From assembly GCA_037576215.1 (NCBI GenBank), contig JBANDB010000002.1, positions 6,882,001 through 6,946,000 on the forward strand: a DNA stretch of 64,000 nt. Direction: 5' to 3'. Within the stretch, counting starts at the first letter, position 1, and each line of letters begins with the position of its first letter. Both the position numbers and the translations under genes were made by a program. This document shows, in pieces, positions 13,501 to 26,109 of the stretch. The notes beneath the pieces were generated by a model. That model had not been told where the DNA came from. It was given only the letters and a program-made list of their open reading frames with translations, and did no database searches. The DNA is from Armillaria gallica (Eukaryota; Basidiomycota; Agaricomycetes; Agaricales; Physalacriaceae).

Positions 13501-14717
13501 CTGACAGATTAATAATTAAACTTTGATAGCACCCTGAGATGTCGCGATCTTGAACTTGGCACACCATGCCATGCCATCTTACACCAGTATCAGAACTCGC
13601 TAGGAATCAAATGCCACACGCCGTGCAGCTAGCACGATCGATGTTTTGAACATGCTCGCCTGATAACACCGTGACTAATGACGTACATCCGTCCTCGGCA
13701 CCGACCTGATATGACCTCTTCTAATTCGCTCAACAAGACGGATAACAAAAAATCATTTCAGAATTCACTATACGCCCCAAGTCCATGTAATTCTTGCACG
13801 ACGTATCGACGAAAGTTCTCGTTGCTTGCTTGATATTGGCACGTTTCCAACACGGAAATACCGACTTTTTGATAGCCGAACCCGTATGCAACAGCATGAC
13901 GGATCTCCGATCACAATTAGACCGACGTTAACCACCGGCAGAAGGCAGCTGGTCATAAGCATCATAATTCCCACACCTACCTAGAGGAACGAAAGAAATG
14001 GATAATTTGTTAATGTCAGCGAAGTTTGCCCCTGGTGTATAAATACTTCCGTCAACCTCACGAACACTGCATGATAATCCCTTATATTTTATCGATATCG
14101 ACCATCACATCCAACCATACAAATGCAGAACTCGAAAACGACAAACCCAGCGTTCAAGGTACGGTCCACTGGGCGTCAATATCCACTGTCTTCGTCCTCA
14201 CCTTCAACACGATATAGTACACAGCCACGTCCGGCTACCCCCATCTTACCATCGACTCTTATGCTCAATCCGCTCAAGCTGTACGCACCACCTATCATTC
14301 TGGTTTGCATGATCCTAGTAACCCCACTGTAGAATACGAACAATCCTCAAGACTGTCAGCATCCTTTGATGGATAACTCCAGCTTCATTGACCATGACGT
14401 AAGTGATATCCACATGTAGCAAGACACACGGAATAGCTAAACGTTGTATAGCACGACACGACCGTACTAAATAAGACGATTATTACGCCTGCCCTTGCAC
14501 CCGTGGTAAGTACTAGAGTATGCTTATTCAACAGTCGATTAATCAACGTCCACCCTAATAGACTTTATACGGTCGTTTCGGATTAAATCTCACTGTCCCA
14601 AAGGTCCCTTCCGACGTGAATCACATCGTACCTTCGAGACAGCCTGACCCCATCGTGTCATCCATTACCTTTCCATCGCCTCGCACACTGTCAACTTGTA
14701 AATGGACAAAGCCAACA
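10510..14717. other. 4.2-kb gene-poor spacer
   Basis: Only scattered short ORFs are seen (for example at 11923-12180, 12177-12413 and 12520-12822), none with domains or convincing splice context. Poly(A) tracts occur near 10741 and 11187. No transposon ends were found. Confidence 0.5.
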
Positions 14718-16190
14718 ATGCCCAACGACATGCTCGAAGAACCGATCGTCCTTCGTACACCTCCAGAAATACTGATGAAAATATTCTCCGAGTTCTACGA
14801 AGAAACCTCCTACGCCTTTAAGGTGGGAGATAAAACAGATATGGCCTTTGTAATATCCCACGTGTCTCATCAATGGCATAACACTGCCATCCATCTGTGT
14901 ACGGGTTTTTGGTCCACGTTGGCCATCGTCTCAAGCCCAGGCTCGATTCGAGGGCGTACCAAAGCCTGGGCAGAACTGACTTCCATGGCCATCCACCGCT
15001 CCAAAAACAAAGAACTTAACGTCACATTCATGGGTTTGGACGAAGAGTCTGTAGCTCCTTCCCTTGCAGAAGCTCTTTGCGTGATCATGGCACACTCGCA
15101 ACGTCTGAAAGTCCTCGATTTGCATCTCCCTTCGACCTTTGTTCCTCTACTTTCAATACTCGTAGGGCGTGTGCCTAATCTTCACCGATGCGCTGTACGC
15201 GCTATCGGTAACGACATATCTACGCCGCATGTCATCAATGCTTTCACATTAGCGCCTGCACTCGAACGGCTCACTTTCACCGGTTTCGACTCTTGGTCCA
15301 CGTTTTCTGTTCCTCATACATCTATCACCTTCTACGAGGACATTCGCAACTGCTATGCAAGCGAAAACACCCACAACCTCACTCTGCATCATCTGCAAGC
15401 TTCACCGCATATATGGTATTTCCGAGCGGTATACCAATGACCTTGGATGGGCCAATTCCATGCTCGGGCCTGTACAATCAATTGTCCCAACATCCGCGTG
15501 TTCGCAGCATCTCAAGGAGCATTGTTTAGAAGTGTGACACTGCCCTTCGTCCGCTCCATTGTCGTTGAAAGCAATCCTCTTCACGGCATATTGGACTTTA
15601 CAGACGGCGACTGTCTGGGTGATGTGCACGACCTCATAGTTCGGTCTCAATGCTATGCGACTTTGACCCACATAGCAATATACAACACTCTGCTTACCGA
15701 GGACATTTTCAACATCTTGTCAGAGCTGCCGCTTCTTATAGACCTGGCTTTCCATTATGATCGATGGTATAAGGAATGCGACTCTGTCATCCATGTCGTC
15801 GTCAAAGTTTTATCGTCTGTCTTGGAGGACGACACGCCGGGTCTTCGTTACGTGAATCCCGCTTTGACTCGATTCACTGTCATGGCCTCATGTCCATCCG
15901 ATCACGGACCAGGCAGTATCGAATTCGTCTCTAGCCATTTGGCTGATATGATAGAAAGATGCCACCATCCGTTGTCCAAACCCTTAGGCATGCTTTCCGT
16001 CACAATTCAAGCAAACAGTCCCCTTCTAAATTTTCCTCACATGACTGACGAGGTCATTGTATGCCTGGCCAACTGTCGTCTAATGGGACACGATATCCGT
16101 GTTGCGGGGTTCATGGATGGTGTATACATGAAAAACATCATCCCAAACAATCTTGCAGCCGTCGAATTGGATATCGCGCGATTAATGTAA
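14718..16190 (+). pseudogene. F-box protein pseudogene, single in-frame TGA
   Basis: An ATG at 14718 opens a single-exon frame of 491 codons ending at 16190, interrupted only by the TGA at 15438-15440. The protein has an N-terminal F-box (LRTPPEILMKIFSEF, then VISHVSHQW) and a long LRR-like body. It aligns along its length with the minus-strand pseudogene at 5.5-7.0 kb. At the stop the paralog has arginine (RAVYQ-R-LWMGCFHA against RAVYQ-stop-PWMGQFHA), consistent with a CGA to TGA transition. The frame resumes exactly in phase, so this is a point nonsense change. If read through, the product would be a complete F-box protein. The two copies are in opposite orientation about 9 kb apart. Confidence 0.75.
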
Positions 16191-16499
16191 ACGTTACGGA
16201 TCTACTGTCAATGATATTTTTTGGACATCACATAGCACTTGTCGTCTTATATATACAGTGAAATATTCTAATACACCACGATGAAAAAATTAGTCCGACT
16301 ACAACGCCTGTTGCCAGATCATGCAACTGTAACATGCTTGACCAAATGAGCGGCAGTCAACACGAAGAAGAATGAATCAAAACACGTTGGACACTATGTC
16401 TGTAGATTTAAAGAAAAAAAGGTGTAAACGGTCAAAAAAACTCACGTAGACAATACGCTCCTCTAGAAAATCTATACAACACCGCTGATTATGCCACAT
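16191..16499. other. short convergent spacer
   Basis: This is the space between the 3' ends of two convergent F-box-like copies. No further feature was seen. Confidence 0.4.
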
Positions 16500-18108
16500 C
16501 TAAGACAAAAGATCTCTCGATACCAACACTTCCAAACCATCATCCTGTAAACGATACCACCTGACGTGACGAGGTATCAGCCCACCATAAAGAGCGACCT
16601 CCGAACGTAATGCAATACGTTTTACGGTCACGCAAGTAGCAGACACCGCACGTGAATGCAGCGTGTCAATGAGCAAAAATAGTCCATTGTCAGTACCTTC
16701 AGGAAACGTCCAATGCAAGGTAATGTCCGTAAGAGAAATCAGAAAACGAGAATCGGAGTGCATTTCCTCGAGTAAAATGGGAGTGAAATGACGAGATACC
16801 AGACGCAGAATATTGACATTCGACAAAGCTTTTAACAGCACGGTCAACTCGCGTTCGAAATCAGGGGAATCGAAACTGTGAAAGCATCGAAATAACAGAC
16901 AGTTTCGGTGATGCGCGGATTGGGTAGTTTGAACTGAGGGAGTTTTAGACATAAAAACGTCTCTTCGTATACCAGTCGAAGTGTTGCAACTCAGGAAGAA
17001 CCAATTCGTTCCATGTTTCAAAAATCAGACCGAGGACACCGTAATCCCATAGAGTGACGCAGGAAACCAAAGGAAGGTTGCTCGCATCATCATCGTCCTC
17101 CCATCTCTCACCGCAAAGAATATCCACGTATTTCAAAGCCTCCATCTTCGAAAGAGGCTGCAAGACTTCTAAGAAGATGATCAGACAGGCTCACTGAAAA
17201 AGCTTGGACATTATTGTATAAAATGGTGACAGGAAACGATAAGGATTCAAGTAGAAGAGGAGAGACGAAAAACCGGCACAACCTTGGAGGTAACACCAAA
17301 TGCCTTGAGAACGACAGTCCTGTATAGATCCACCTCCTCGGGTTCCATATCTATATATGCAGAACCCGTTATAGAAAGACTGCGCAACTCTTTCAAAGAT
17401 CCTCTGGAACATTTTTTCGAAAATCTTGTACACCCCGGGACCCGCATCGACAGTTAAGGAACGCCATCTGGTCGCTGACGAGAGAAGACACAAAAGTACA
17501 CGATTTCTCTTTTTTTCTGGACGTTTACGAGGGCCGCAAACGAAAGCGTCGAGAATATATTTACCACTTCTTTGCAGATGTTCGTCGAATATGCGCTCGA
17601 CACGGGATAAACGGTATTTCAGATATATGTCGTCGTCAAATTTGAGATGCAGATCAGACCACCATGACGACGTTATGATAACGAGCGTTCTACACTTTTT
17701 ATAGACTCAGGGACATGCCCAAAAGTGCCGTGTCTATCAAAACGGAGGGTGCTCTTCCGGAAACGACATCTGTGGAGATAACTCCAACGCAACATCGTCC
17801 GGTACATAGAGGAAAGGATGTAGAATCGATTTTAAAAAAACGAAAAGGCTTTCCGCAATTTTTTTTTTTTTTCTCTGTAAAAAAGAATGACTGTTCTTTT
17901 ATATCCAATTGATGACAACATCGTTAACCATGACAATGAATCGCTTGTATTGTTGTATCTTCACAAGCATGGCGGACCTGATGGCATCAGATGGTGGGAT
18001 ATTATGAGCGAGCGTTGTCATAACATCTGCCGACGGAGGTAAAGGAATATCCTCCATAAAGAACACTCTGGAAATGTCGGTGAGCAGCATATAGCCAAGG
18101 TTCATTTC
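16500..18108 (-). pseudogene. degenerate F-box-like gene
   Basis: Pieces of one F-box-like gene lie in order on the minus strand but in different frames. They are an N-terminal helical segment (HNIPPSDAIRSAMLVKIQQY) at 17.9-18.1 kb, F-box-like remnants (LYVPDDVALEL) near 17.8 kb, a middle portion (WWSDLHLKFDDDIYLKYRL; ATRWRSLTVDAG; LKELRSLSITGSAYIDM) at 17.2-17.7 kb, and a C-terminal part at 16.5-17.16 kb. At least three frame changes occur, and some cannot be explained by introns. Poly(A)/poly(T) tracts near 17850-17880 interrupt the F-box area. This is the most decayed copy in the cluster; the start near 18108 is only approximate. Confidence 0.55.
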
Positions 18109-18114
18109 GATCAA

Positions 18115-19034
18115 CGGTTCCTAGACACTCTAGCTCGTCAGCAAATAATTCAACTAAACCACAAGCACTACTTACCTCCGACCTATAAATAATAATAAAA
18201 AGGAGGAACGTAAACTTCAAACGGAACAATAACGCGACGCGCGCTTACGCCATACGTCAACCTCACGTGACCTATGACAGCATCCCATGGAACAATCCGG
18301 ACTGAACCGACCGTTACCAGATTCGATAGGTGGACCATTATCCACCCTATTGATATGTACCATCCACATATTCATAACATATCGGATGCGCTCACGGTCC
18401 ATATCCTGTATGCATCACTATCATCACTAAACCTAATAACAATAATGATGTCACAGATCAATCAACGGCTACGCGTATGTACGTCATCTCATCAAACACT
18501 TTACTTGGTTCGTAACTCCCTTAGTCCGCTCCGTTCATAGATCCATTGTCTGTTAAGCTTAAATGATTGTCACACAAGACCAGAGCTACGCTACGACAAT
18601 GCGAATCACATTGCATACTCAATGTACAAGGACCTTTATCGACAAAGGCAGCCACTACGCATCGGTTCCAGGGTCGTACACCTGTGAACTCAACCTCAGC
18701 AATACGCCACATCACTGAAAAGTTACAAACCGAGATCAGGTGCACAGCGGGACAATCGAGCTTTACATACGTCACAGCATCTCGTTATTGACACCGAACG
18801 ACAGAATAAATGTATACACAAGAACGCGATATGAAGATACGGACGATGCATAATGAGGAGACGACATCAAACTATCAAGCACCAGGATAAAAGAAAGAGT
18901 GAAAATAGTATATACAATAAAATCTGACATGGCGGCAACATACAACCCTGAGTAAAATTTAACGGAGGCAACAACATGTACCCCAAAACGTGATGAATAC
19001 CAATCGGAATCAACCCGTTAACTCTTCCGACCAT
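18115..19034. other. intergenic, no gene recognised
   Basis: Short ORFs only. Nothing supported. Confidence 0.4.
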
Positions 19035-20776
19035 TCAAAACGCCCTATGACAAGACAGATACCTGTCTACCTTTACAACTACAATGCCACTTCTACACAG
19101 TCGGTCCCACTTCTGTTCGTGATCCTGCGTGGCGTAAGATATAACCTGTTGAAGACTGATCTTCTCGATAGGGAGGAAGACAGGTTCCATAACACGGGCA
19201 TACATGGCATCGATGACGTGCGCGTCATCCTCGATATTAGTGCGACCGCTATATCCAAATGACAGCTCGCGTAACTTCGGAAGAAAGTACCGATCCTGTA
19301 ATCCGTTTTGAAAGAGAGCCACGCACGGATAGTTCGTATGAAGACAGAATATGATCAGATTAGGTGTTTGTCGAAGAAATCGCGTCAGTAGGGAGCAGTG
19401 AATGTCGGGATTGATCAATGACTCGCCAATATGAATATGCAGTTCGGTGATAGAAATTGCTGAGGTTAGAAGAAGTGGGTAAGTTACGATGGTGTATTCT
19501 CCTTCGTAGGACAGAAGAAGCGTAGCGACATTCGGCGCGTCGATTTTATTCCATACGAGCGGCATGTTCTGCCAACTCACGGGATCGTGAAGAACCATTT
19601 GACGCAGATACGGAAGCGCGATGGAAACAGGGTCCTCGTCGATATCGTCGATGTCGCAGTCGCAAATCAGGTCCAAACACTCCAGCCAGTTCATCATCTT
19701 CATCAATTTGAATACGGGCGCCCACTGCGAGTAGAGTGGGACGGAAAACCGCATCACTGCACCAAGGGTGCTAGACGCAAAGGTAAATGCACGAAGCGGC
19801 AGCACGTATGCCTGCAGACATTCGAGGTTTGGAGCGAAGATGAAGGCGTCGAGAGAAAGCTCTTCATACGGATCCTGTGCGTCATGACCGTCGAATAAAT
19901 GATAGGACATGTCGCAGACAGATAGCGATTCTAGGCGGTCGAAAGACCCTTTACACTGAGACAAGATTGCATAAGATGACGGGCCGGCATCAATTGTGAA
20001 GGATCAAAAGAAAGAGGAGAATGGCATAAGCGCGCGAAACACGCAGTTCGCACTCAGATCTGTAATGGATCCAGCTTTAACGGTCACGTCGAGGGAAAAG
20101 TCGTGAGATCGCGCTCGGATGATCTGCTGCACTAAGGCGTGGGTCCCACCGAAGGAAGCCATGAACAATTCATCAACTCCAAAATCAAGTGACACCTTCG
20201 TCCACAGTCTACCTGTGTCCAGCGCCACTGCCCTCCAACGATGACAGACTTGCGACAAGGTCCATGGAACTCCTCTGACGTCGTTGCTATTCAATGGTGA
20301 CTCGATTTCGGCGCACCATCGAAATATCTCCCCGAGAACATCGTCGTTGACCAGTCTGATTGGATGTAGGACAATCTGTGCATTCCCCACGTTGGAAGAT
20401 GCAACGTTCAGCTGTCCTTCAAGATAGGACGCTATGGCACGAGCATGGACCCACCATCGAGTCATCCGCTCAATATTGTTCTTTCCCTGCTCGATTTCAA
20501 CAAGAAGTCGGGCACGGTCGACATCGGACGGTGGGTCGTTGGATAACAAAAGCGGCACAATCCCGGGTACCCGAGGCAAATACACCTGGGAAAGAAGACC
20601 ACGAAACACGTCTTCAAACATCTTGTCACCCAAGCTGAACGACCCAAAAAAATTCCTGTCCTGTTCAAAAGCCCCAGCCTGAACGGTGAAAACGTCCGTC
20701 AGAAAAGGAAAATTCAAGAAGAAATAATAAAAACAATGAGCCATTAACGATAAACGACCAAAAGATACCTCACCAT
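19035..20776 (-). pseudogene. F-box protein pseudogene, in-frame TGA, split ATG
   Basis: This is the closest paralog of the intact F-box gene at 8.8-10.5 kb. The first exon is the ATG alone (20774-20776), followed by a 113-nt intron (20661-20773) and exon 2 at 19035-20660. The protein shows the helical N-terminus (NDPPSDVDRARLLVEIEQ), the F-box (HPIRLVNDDVLGEIFRWC, SQVCHRWRAVA) and the LRR-like C-terminus. A TGA at 20004-20006 interrupts the frame (LMPFSSFF-stop-SFTIDAG). The intact paralog has arginine at the equivalent site (LFSPQV-R-SLTIKAG), and the frame continues in phase to 19035. Without the stop the product would be about 541 residues, the same as the paralog. No splice signals allow the TGA to be removed as an intron. 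Confidence 0.75.
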
Positions 20777-22728
20777 GCTTAAACCGAAAGTGAGTAAGTC
20801 GTGAATGTTTGCAAGGCGACACAAAGTCGAACCTTCGATTTCAATGACCATTTTTATTTACCACAAAAACACAACAACAAGTGTAAACACGAATCAAGAT
20901 CTCTTCAGGATAAGTGGACTTCAGGTACGACCCACACGACATTCCCGATTGTATAAACAACAAAGGAACATAACAAACGTCATGAGGAAACCCGGCACAG
21001 CATCACACGACGTCAGCCAACACCCATATACATCGAACAGAACACATAAGAAAGCTGCTGCCTTACTGCTTTCGTACGAACGCCGAATATATTCACGATG
21101 TTACATTAAGCTAGGACCAAAGGTTTACAGGACCCCCCCCCCCCTCCGTCTTTATACCCATCACATTTACTGTCGCTACCGTCGTGCTCGCGTCCAACCT
21201 CATGGTTCAAAATACTCAAACCAGACCCTAACATGTAAACTGTTATTCATGACGTTATGGCATACGAAGTCATGTCTGGTGACACGTAAGAACATGCAAC
21301 GATAAAGTCGGAAATCGAACAGACAATAACACGACCCGGCACATAGAACGAAGCGGGAATTTTTATAAACCGAAACCACGACATATCAAACAAAAGAAAA
21401 ATAAGAAAAAACTCTCATGTGAAAATGAATACAAATATGCAACAAGCCAAAACGTCATAAGAATGACATGGCAAACATTAGATTTTGGAATTTATGCGTA
21501 AACCACAGGTCTATCTGGTCATGAACAAACGCCCGTATATCATCAGAACAGGACACCTTAGAATGCTTCCACCTGATCTAGATGAGTCTACTATGAAAAT
21601 CGAACTGCAACATGCAAGTAACCTTACAGCATAATTTTGATCATTGAATCTGGCTGATTGAATTCGAACGTACGGTAGCCCGGTCACCCCTTGATCAAAC
21701 CCGACTCGGCAGCGTTGTCAATGCAAGCGACCACACGCCATACGACGTTGTAAAAGGAACAGATGCTCCAAGATCTAGAACAACTAATTCTTACAATTTT
21801 CATTGACTTAACCAGCAGTGCATAGCCTCAATAACATCTCGACCTGCTCACATCCCTCTAACATACTCAAACGTATCGAAACGAATAGTTAAACCGAACC
21901 CACGAAGTAGAACTAACCCACAAACAAAACACTATTACCATGCACTGTGCATGTAAAGCGGCAAACTTTAAACTTCGAAAGTTCAAGAGACTAGAAAGCT
22001 TGCCTATAGATACCTATCATTGACAGGTGCGTCACGCGACATTCAGGTTCAAACAATCGAAATTTATGATGGAGGAAGAGCACGAACAAGAGACCCTAGA
22101 CATATATAATACGCCGATGCAACGATAAATAAAAGCGACCGAAAAGAACTTGCAGAAAGGAAAAAGGAAAAATTTCCGGTGACAATCCGACGCCCGAAAA
22201 CTTGTGTCATACAGCTGCACGGTCCAGACTACTGATTAATGGCCAACCTTAATGATATCTCTGGTTATCCTTTTTTTATTTTATTTTATTTATTACCACT
22301 CGCAGACAGGCACTAACCGTGAACCATGCCTGGCATATCTAACCAGGCTACTGGATAGAAGGAATATAAATCAGAAAACTGGACCATCTACTAGTCGTAC
22401 GAAAATGCAGACTCCCCAGTGAGTACATTTATTGCTGCGCCATGACACACTAATTGGCATCGACAAGCAGACGTGGGTACCCCCGTCCCAACAAATACGA
22501 CACTCTTCCGGAAGATCTTACTGAACACGTTGAAGCTCGGTGAATACTTCCTCAACTTACTTCACAACAACCACTAACGCTCACATCAGCACGATCCAAA
22601 CCGAGTTCTCCCTCTACCAGCACGACTCTTCCTACGCAGACACCGAGCGTCCGACAATTCGTCCTTTGCTCAAGTCTCCTACAGCACAACATCCGGAGCG
22701 AAAGTCTCATAATAGCGCTCAAGTCGAT
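20777..22728. other. intergenic spacer
   Basis: Contains a C13 run near 21128 and no recognisable gene. The plus-strand ORF at 20805-21305 is basic and low in coding character. Confidence 0.45.
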
Positions 22729-24216
22729 ATGCTCGCTACAAGCAGACACCATGCCACAAATCGACTCTCACCATCGACTTCGAACGGTACCTCCGGTGTT
22801 TCACATCATATTCTACTCACAAGCATTGACAACACCTACTCCCCAAGGGGTCAACGTCACCACGCCGGCAACGATCAGCGCGGCACATCATCAACTTGGT
22901 ACTCTTTGCTCGCCAAGATTCCTGGCAACTCCCTGCTTCATTCCCAGTCCGATACGTTGTCACGAATATCAGGAACGAATAACAAGCAGAGATATCAGCC
23001 CTATAATCGCCCTGTACCGCTACAACACTACACACAAAACAGTGACGAGCTGTGGCCGGCGAACTTCAATGACGGTTCGACGTCTCGTCAAATGAATGCA
23101 TCCCCGGCTCATGTTCCAAAGAAATGTACTCCAGCAGAGATTCACCATCCTAGTCACGATCACAACCCTACTTCGCCATCACACGTATTAGTTAAATCCA
23201 ACCATTACATTCCCAGACTTCACAACTCGTTCGTTGACATCCCCAACCGTAACCGCAAGTTACCCCCTCTCAAACTTGATCGAGAAGATCTTCGTTTACC
23301 TTCCCTCCGCCTACCATATAACTATGAAGCTACAACTCCCGACAGTAACGACTATTATCGTTGTCGTCACGATGACCTCCTCATTCGATATCAGTTGCCG
23401 ACTCTTCCTACCAACAGTTCATTCCGTCCGTCACGACTTGCCCCCAACTTCCGTGGATTCTCTGGTGATCGTCTACCCTGGCGGTCAAGCTCCAATGACT
23501 TCACTCGGGAAAATTTGCGAAACAGAGATCATCCAGATACTAGGACGACTTTCCGAGGTCATCCAGATCCCATCAGTGCTTCACCGGTGCACGAGACACC
23601 ATTGCAGTGTCACGACAGGTTTTCCACTTCTGTCATATCCGACATATCATTAAGAGCGACAGACAACACGCAGGTGCGTGACTGTGACTTCACTCATCAC
23701 GAGACACTTTGTAATGCATACGAAAATCCTAACCCACCTCTGCATAACAATACATGCAACGACAAGGCTCCCAAACCTTCACCCAGCATGAGACGCACGA
23801 CAGCATCCGGAAGCTTATCCGGCGGCCCCAACCCCAACAACTCTATTACCATAATGGCTAACGATGCGCCGGCACGCGACGGCCCTCATAACGAAACGCA
23901 GCCTAACGGTAGTACATGCGAGCCATTTGGTCCAGACGGACCACAATCAATCACCAATCTGCCTGTTTCAAGACCTCATATGGTTGGCACATCGTACAGC
24001 CCTCCAACGTCTGACGATGAAGATATTGACCAACTGGTCGAAGATAAACCATGGTCAGCCCCAGTCGATGCAGGATATTCTCGATTCCAGTTTATGCCAG
24101 GTAACACCACCTCTCGAACCTATAAAACGGTCTTCTATCCCGGTGACAAAGGTCCTCCTAGTTCACCCTGGAATACACGCACTATAATGTACAGACGAAA
24201 CCTTAGAATTGGGTGA
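22729..24216 (+). CDS. hypothetical low-complexity protein (495 aa)
   Basis: This is a long uninterrupted frame. The first in-frame ATG is at 22729, although the frame is open from about 22534 and could be reached by splicing. The product is rich in Ser, Pro, Asn, Thr and His and looks largely disordered. No domain, signal peptide or membrane segment is visible. An acidic patch (SDDEDIDQLVEDKPW) near the C-terminus is followed by an aromatic/basic tail (YKTVFYPGDKG). I do not recognise the family. Length and lack of stops argue for a real gene, although the biased composition could lengthen an ORF by chance. Confidence 0.5.
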   Translation: MLATSRHHATNRLSPSTSNGTSGVSHHILLTSIDNTYSPRGQRHHAGNDQRGTSSTWYSLLAKIPGNSLLHSQSDTLSRISGTNNKQRYQPYNRPVPLQHYTQNSDELWPANFNDGSTSRQMNASPAHVPKKCTPAEIHHPSHDHNPTSPSHVLVKSNHYIPRLHNSFVDIPNRNRKLPPLKLDREDLRLPSLRLPYNYEATTPDSNDYYRCRHDDLLIRYQLPTLPTNSSFRPSRLAPNFRGFSGDRLPWRSSSNDFTRENLRNRDHPDTRTTFRGHPDPISASPVHETPLQCHDRFSTSVISDISLRATDNTQVRDCDFTHHETLCNAYENPNPPLHNNTCNDKAPKPSPSMRRTTASGSLSGGPNPNNSITIMANDAPARDGPHNETQPNGSTCEPFGPDGPQSITNLPVSRPHMVGTSYSPPTSDDEDIDQLVEDKPWSAPVDAGYSRFQFMPGNTTSRTYKTVFYPGDKGPPSSPWNTRTIMYRRNLRIG

Positions 24217-24605
24217 AGATGTAACAATGTATTTAAGCTCAGCTGACCGCTCATGTATGTATATAGGTACTAATGCCAATTCTTCCTTACAGTCTGAGAG
24301 GGGGTTTCTCCAGCTTGACCACATCTTCGACCTGTATCAAGGACACCTCCATGGATTTGAATGCTGACCTATACTTTAGGATTGAGAGAAGAGCGCCAAA
24401 ACGAAGACACTCACAAATCCCACTTGTCGTCATTAAACGTGCCAGGTAACACATGATCACGACTCGTCTCTTCGCTGTACGAAAATCAGATTAATTCAGG
24501 CTTCTCCTCGAACGCTGTCTCCCGGCTATAGATCGCAATGCTCTTCAAACTTAAGAGTTCGTGGCATTCCAGCGATCTCCGATCAAAATGGGATTAGCAA
24601 CATAT
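24217..24605. other. intergenic
   Basis: No gene or repeat recognised. Confidence 0.4.
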
Positions 24606-26109
24606 TCAAACCGAAACACTGTGAAAGACGTTCGATAAGGAGTCGCTGCCAATGTGGCAGGCGATGAGATCATCGGCGACCCCGTACGCACGGTCCTTGG
24701 ATGCTACGCAGGTCATACTCCATGGTTGCAAACCCAGAAGCTTGCCGTTTTGGATCGATAGTATGAACACGGTCTTGAGGCAAAAGACCGCTTGATGGGC
24801 ACTGGCACGTTCTTCCAATAACACCAGTTCAGGCTACACGAAACAATAAATGAGAGGTTCCGGATGAAATGACCTGGCGTGGTTGTTTGATTGGACGACA
24901 AGTGCATGGTCTTTTGGATGGGAGGGAGTTAGAAGCCGAGCATGGAAGAGAGAGGCATGCTCGGAGCCAGAATCTGGCAATTTCCCTCCGAGGTGAAGAA
25001 TCCCACGTCATTCTCAAGCTAGGCGGTCGACCTCCACTTGTTCCACATACTTTCACAAGATCGCCTTGCATATTCATTGAAACTGAAATATATTCATGTT
25101 AAAATGTATTTACGGTGCATTGGAAAACAATGTACTTCGATCTGTAAGAGGCCGAATTTACTTCACAAAGCTATGCTTTGAGAGAACGTCGATACTTGGC
25201 ATGGCGTTTACTTCTGCTCCATGCCCTAGGTCCAAGTGTCTATCAGATACTGGTAGGAAAATGAGAAATAATCTTTGACTATAGCGAAAGGAGCTCACTC
25301 TTAAAAACGATTCCTTTTCAACTTCTCGGTCTCCAGGTCCTACCGAATTGCATTCGAGAGAGTCAAGAGCAGCATCCGGATACGCTCTACGAAGGCTCAT
25401 AAGGAATGTGAAGAATGGAAGTGGCAAAACAAAGACTCACGGATACTCCAGAACTTATTGTTTTTGGGGCGATGAGCCACTCATATCCCACATAAAGGGA
25501 AGGATGAGAGCGGCGTGATATACACTAGCTTGTTCCTCCGACAACCCTGGTTCAAGCTATGCGAGAGGTTGTACAATCTTTGCAAATGATGACGTTCCAA
25601 GCGAGCTTGACCTGGGAGGATTTCTCTTCAGGCAAGAATAGAGAGTCCTTCTGGAGGGTATAGTCAAAAACTCGCTGCTCGGTGGATGGCTCCCACACCT
25701 CGGAATGAACAATATTTTCTTCTGTGATTCGATCGCAAAGTGGCTCACGGTGACTGCTGCATTGGATGGCACGCGGACGATATTTCGGATGGGAGGGAGT
25801 TCGAAGGAATTGAGCGCGTAAGGAAAGAGTGTAGTAGGAGTCGGAGTCTTTCACTGGCATAGGCAATCGGTAGCGACTTCTCCCAGCTTTGAGGCTGCTC
25901 GTGGTGCTTTGAAGATAAGCGGGTGATCTTCCTTCCTGACACCTTGTACCGACGATATACTGACTAACTGACAATGTAGGACTCGGTCTTGTCTTGCCAC
26001 CGGATGAGCTGGCCCTCACCCCACTAGTGGACCAGGAACCCGATACACACGCACTAGCATCCACGGTGGAGAGAACAAGCCAGTATCTGCAGAACACTTG
26101 TGAAAACAC
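24606..26109 (-). pseudogene. tandem-duplicated unknown coding remnants
   Basis: Two similar minus-strand segments lie about 0.8 kb apart. Both contain a stretch encoding TPSHPK preceded by a pyrimidine-rich run (near 24.93 and 25.78 kb). Both then have an AG acceptor and a similar exon start (PELVLLEERASAHQAVF at 24.83 kb and LEPGLSEEQASVYHAALI at 25.55 kb). The downstream copy continues to a stop at 24606, the other stops near 25.46 kb. I could not build a full gene or name the family. The arrangement suggests a tandem duplication of a small gene in which at least one copy has decayed. Confidence 0.3.

Noticed and set aside
2163..20006. TGA read as tryptophan or selenocysteine in the F-box genes
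   Set aside because: Paralogs have arginine or histidine at the sites, not Trp or Cys, and all other genes in the window use TGA normally as a stop or not at all. Recoding is not supported.
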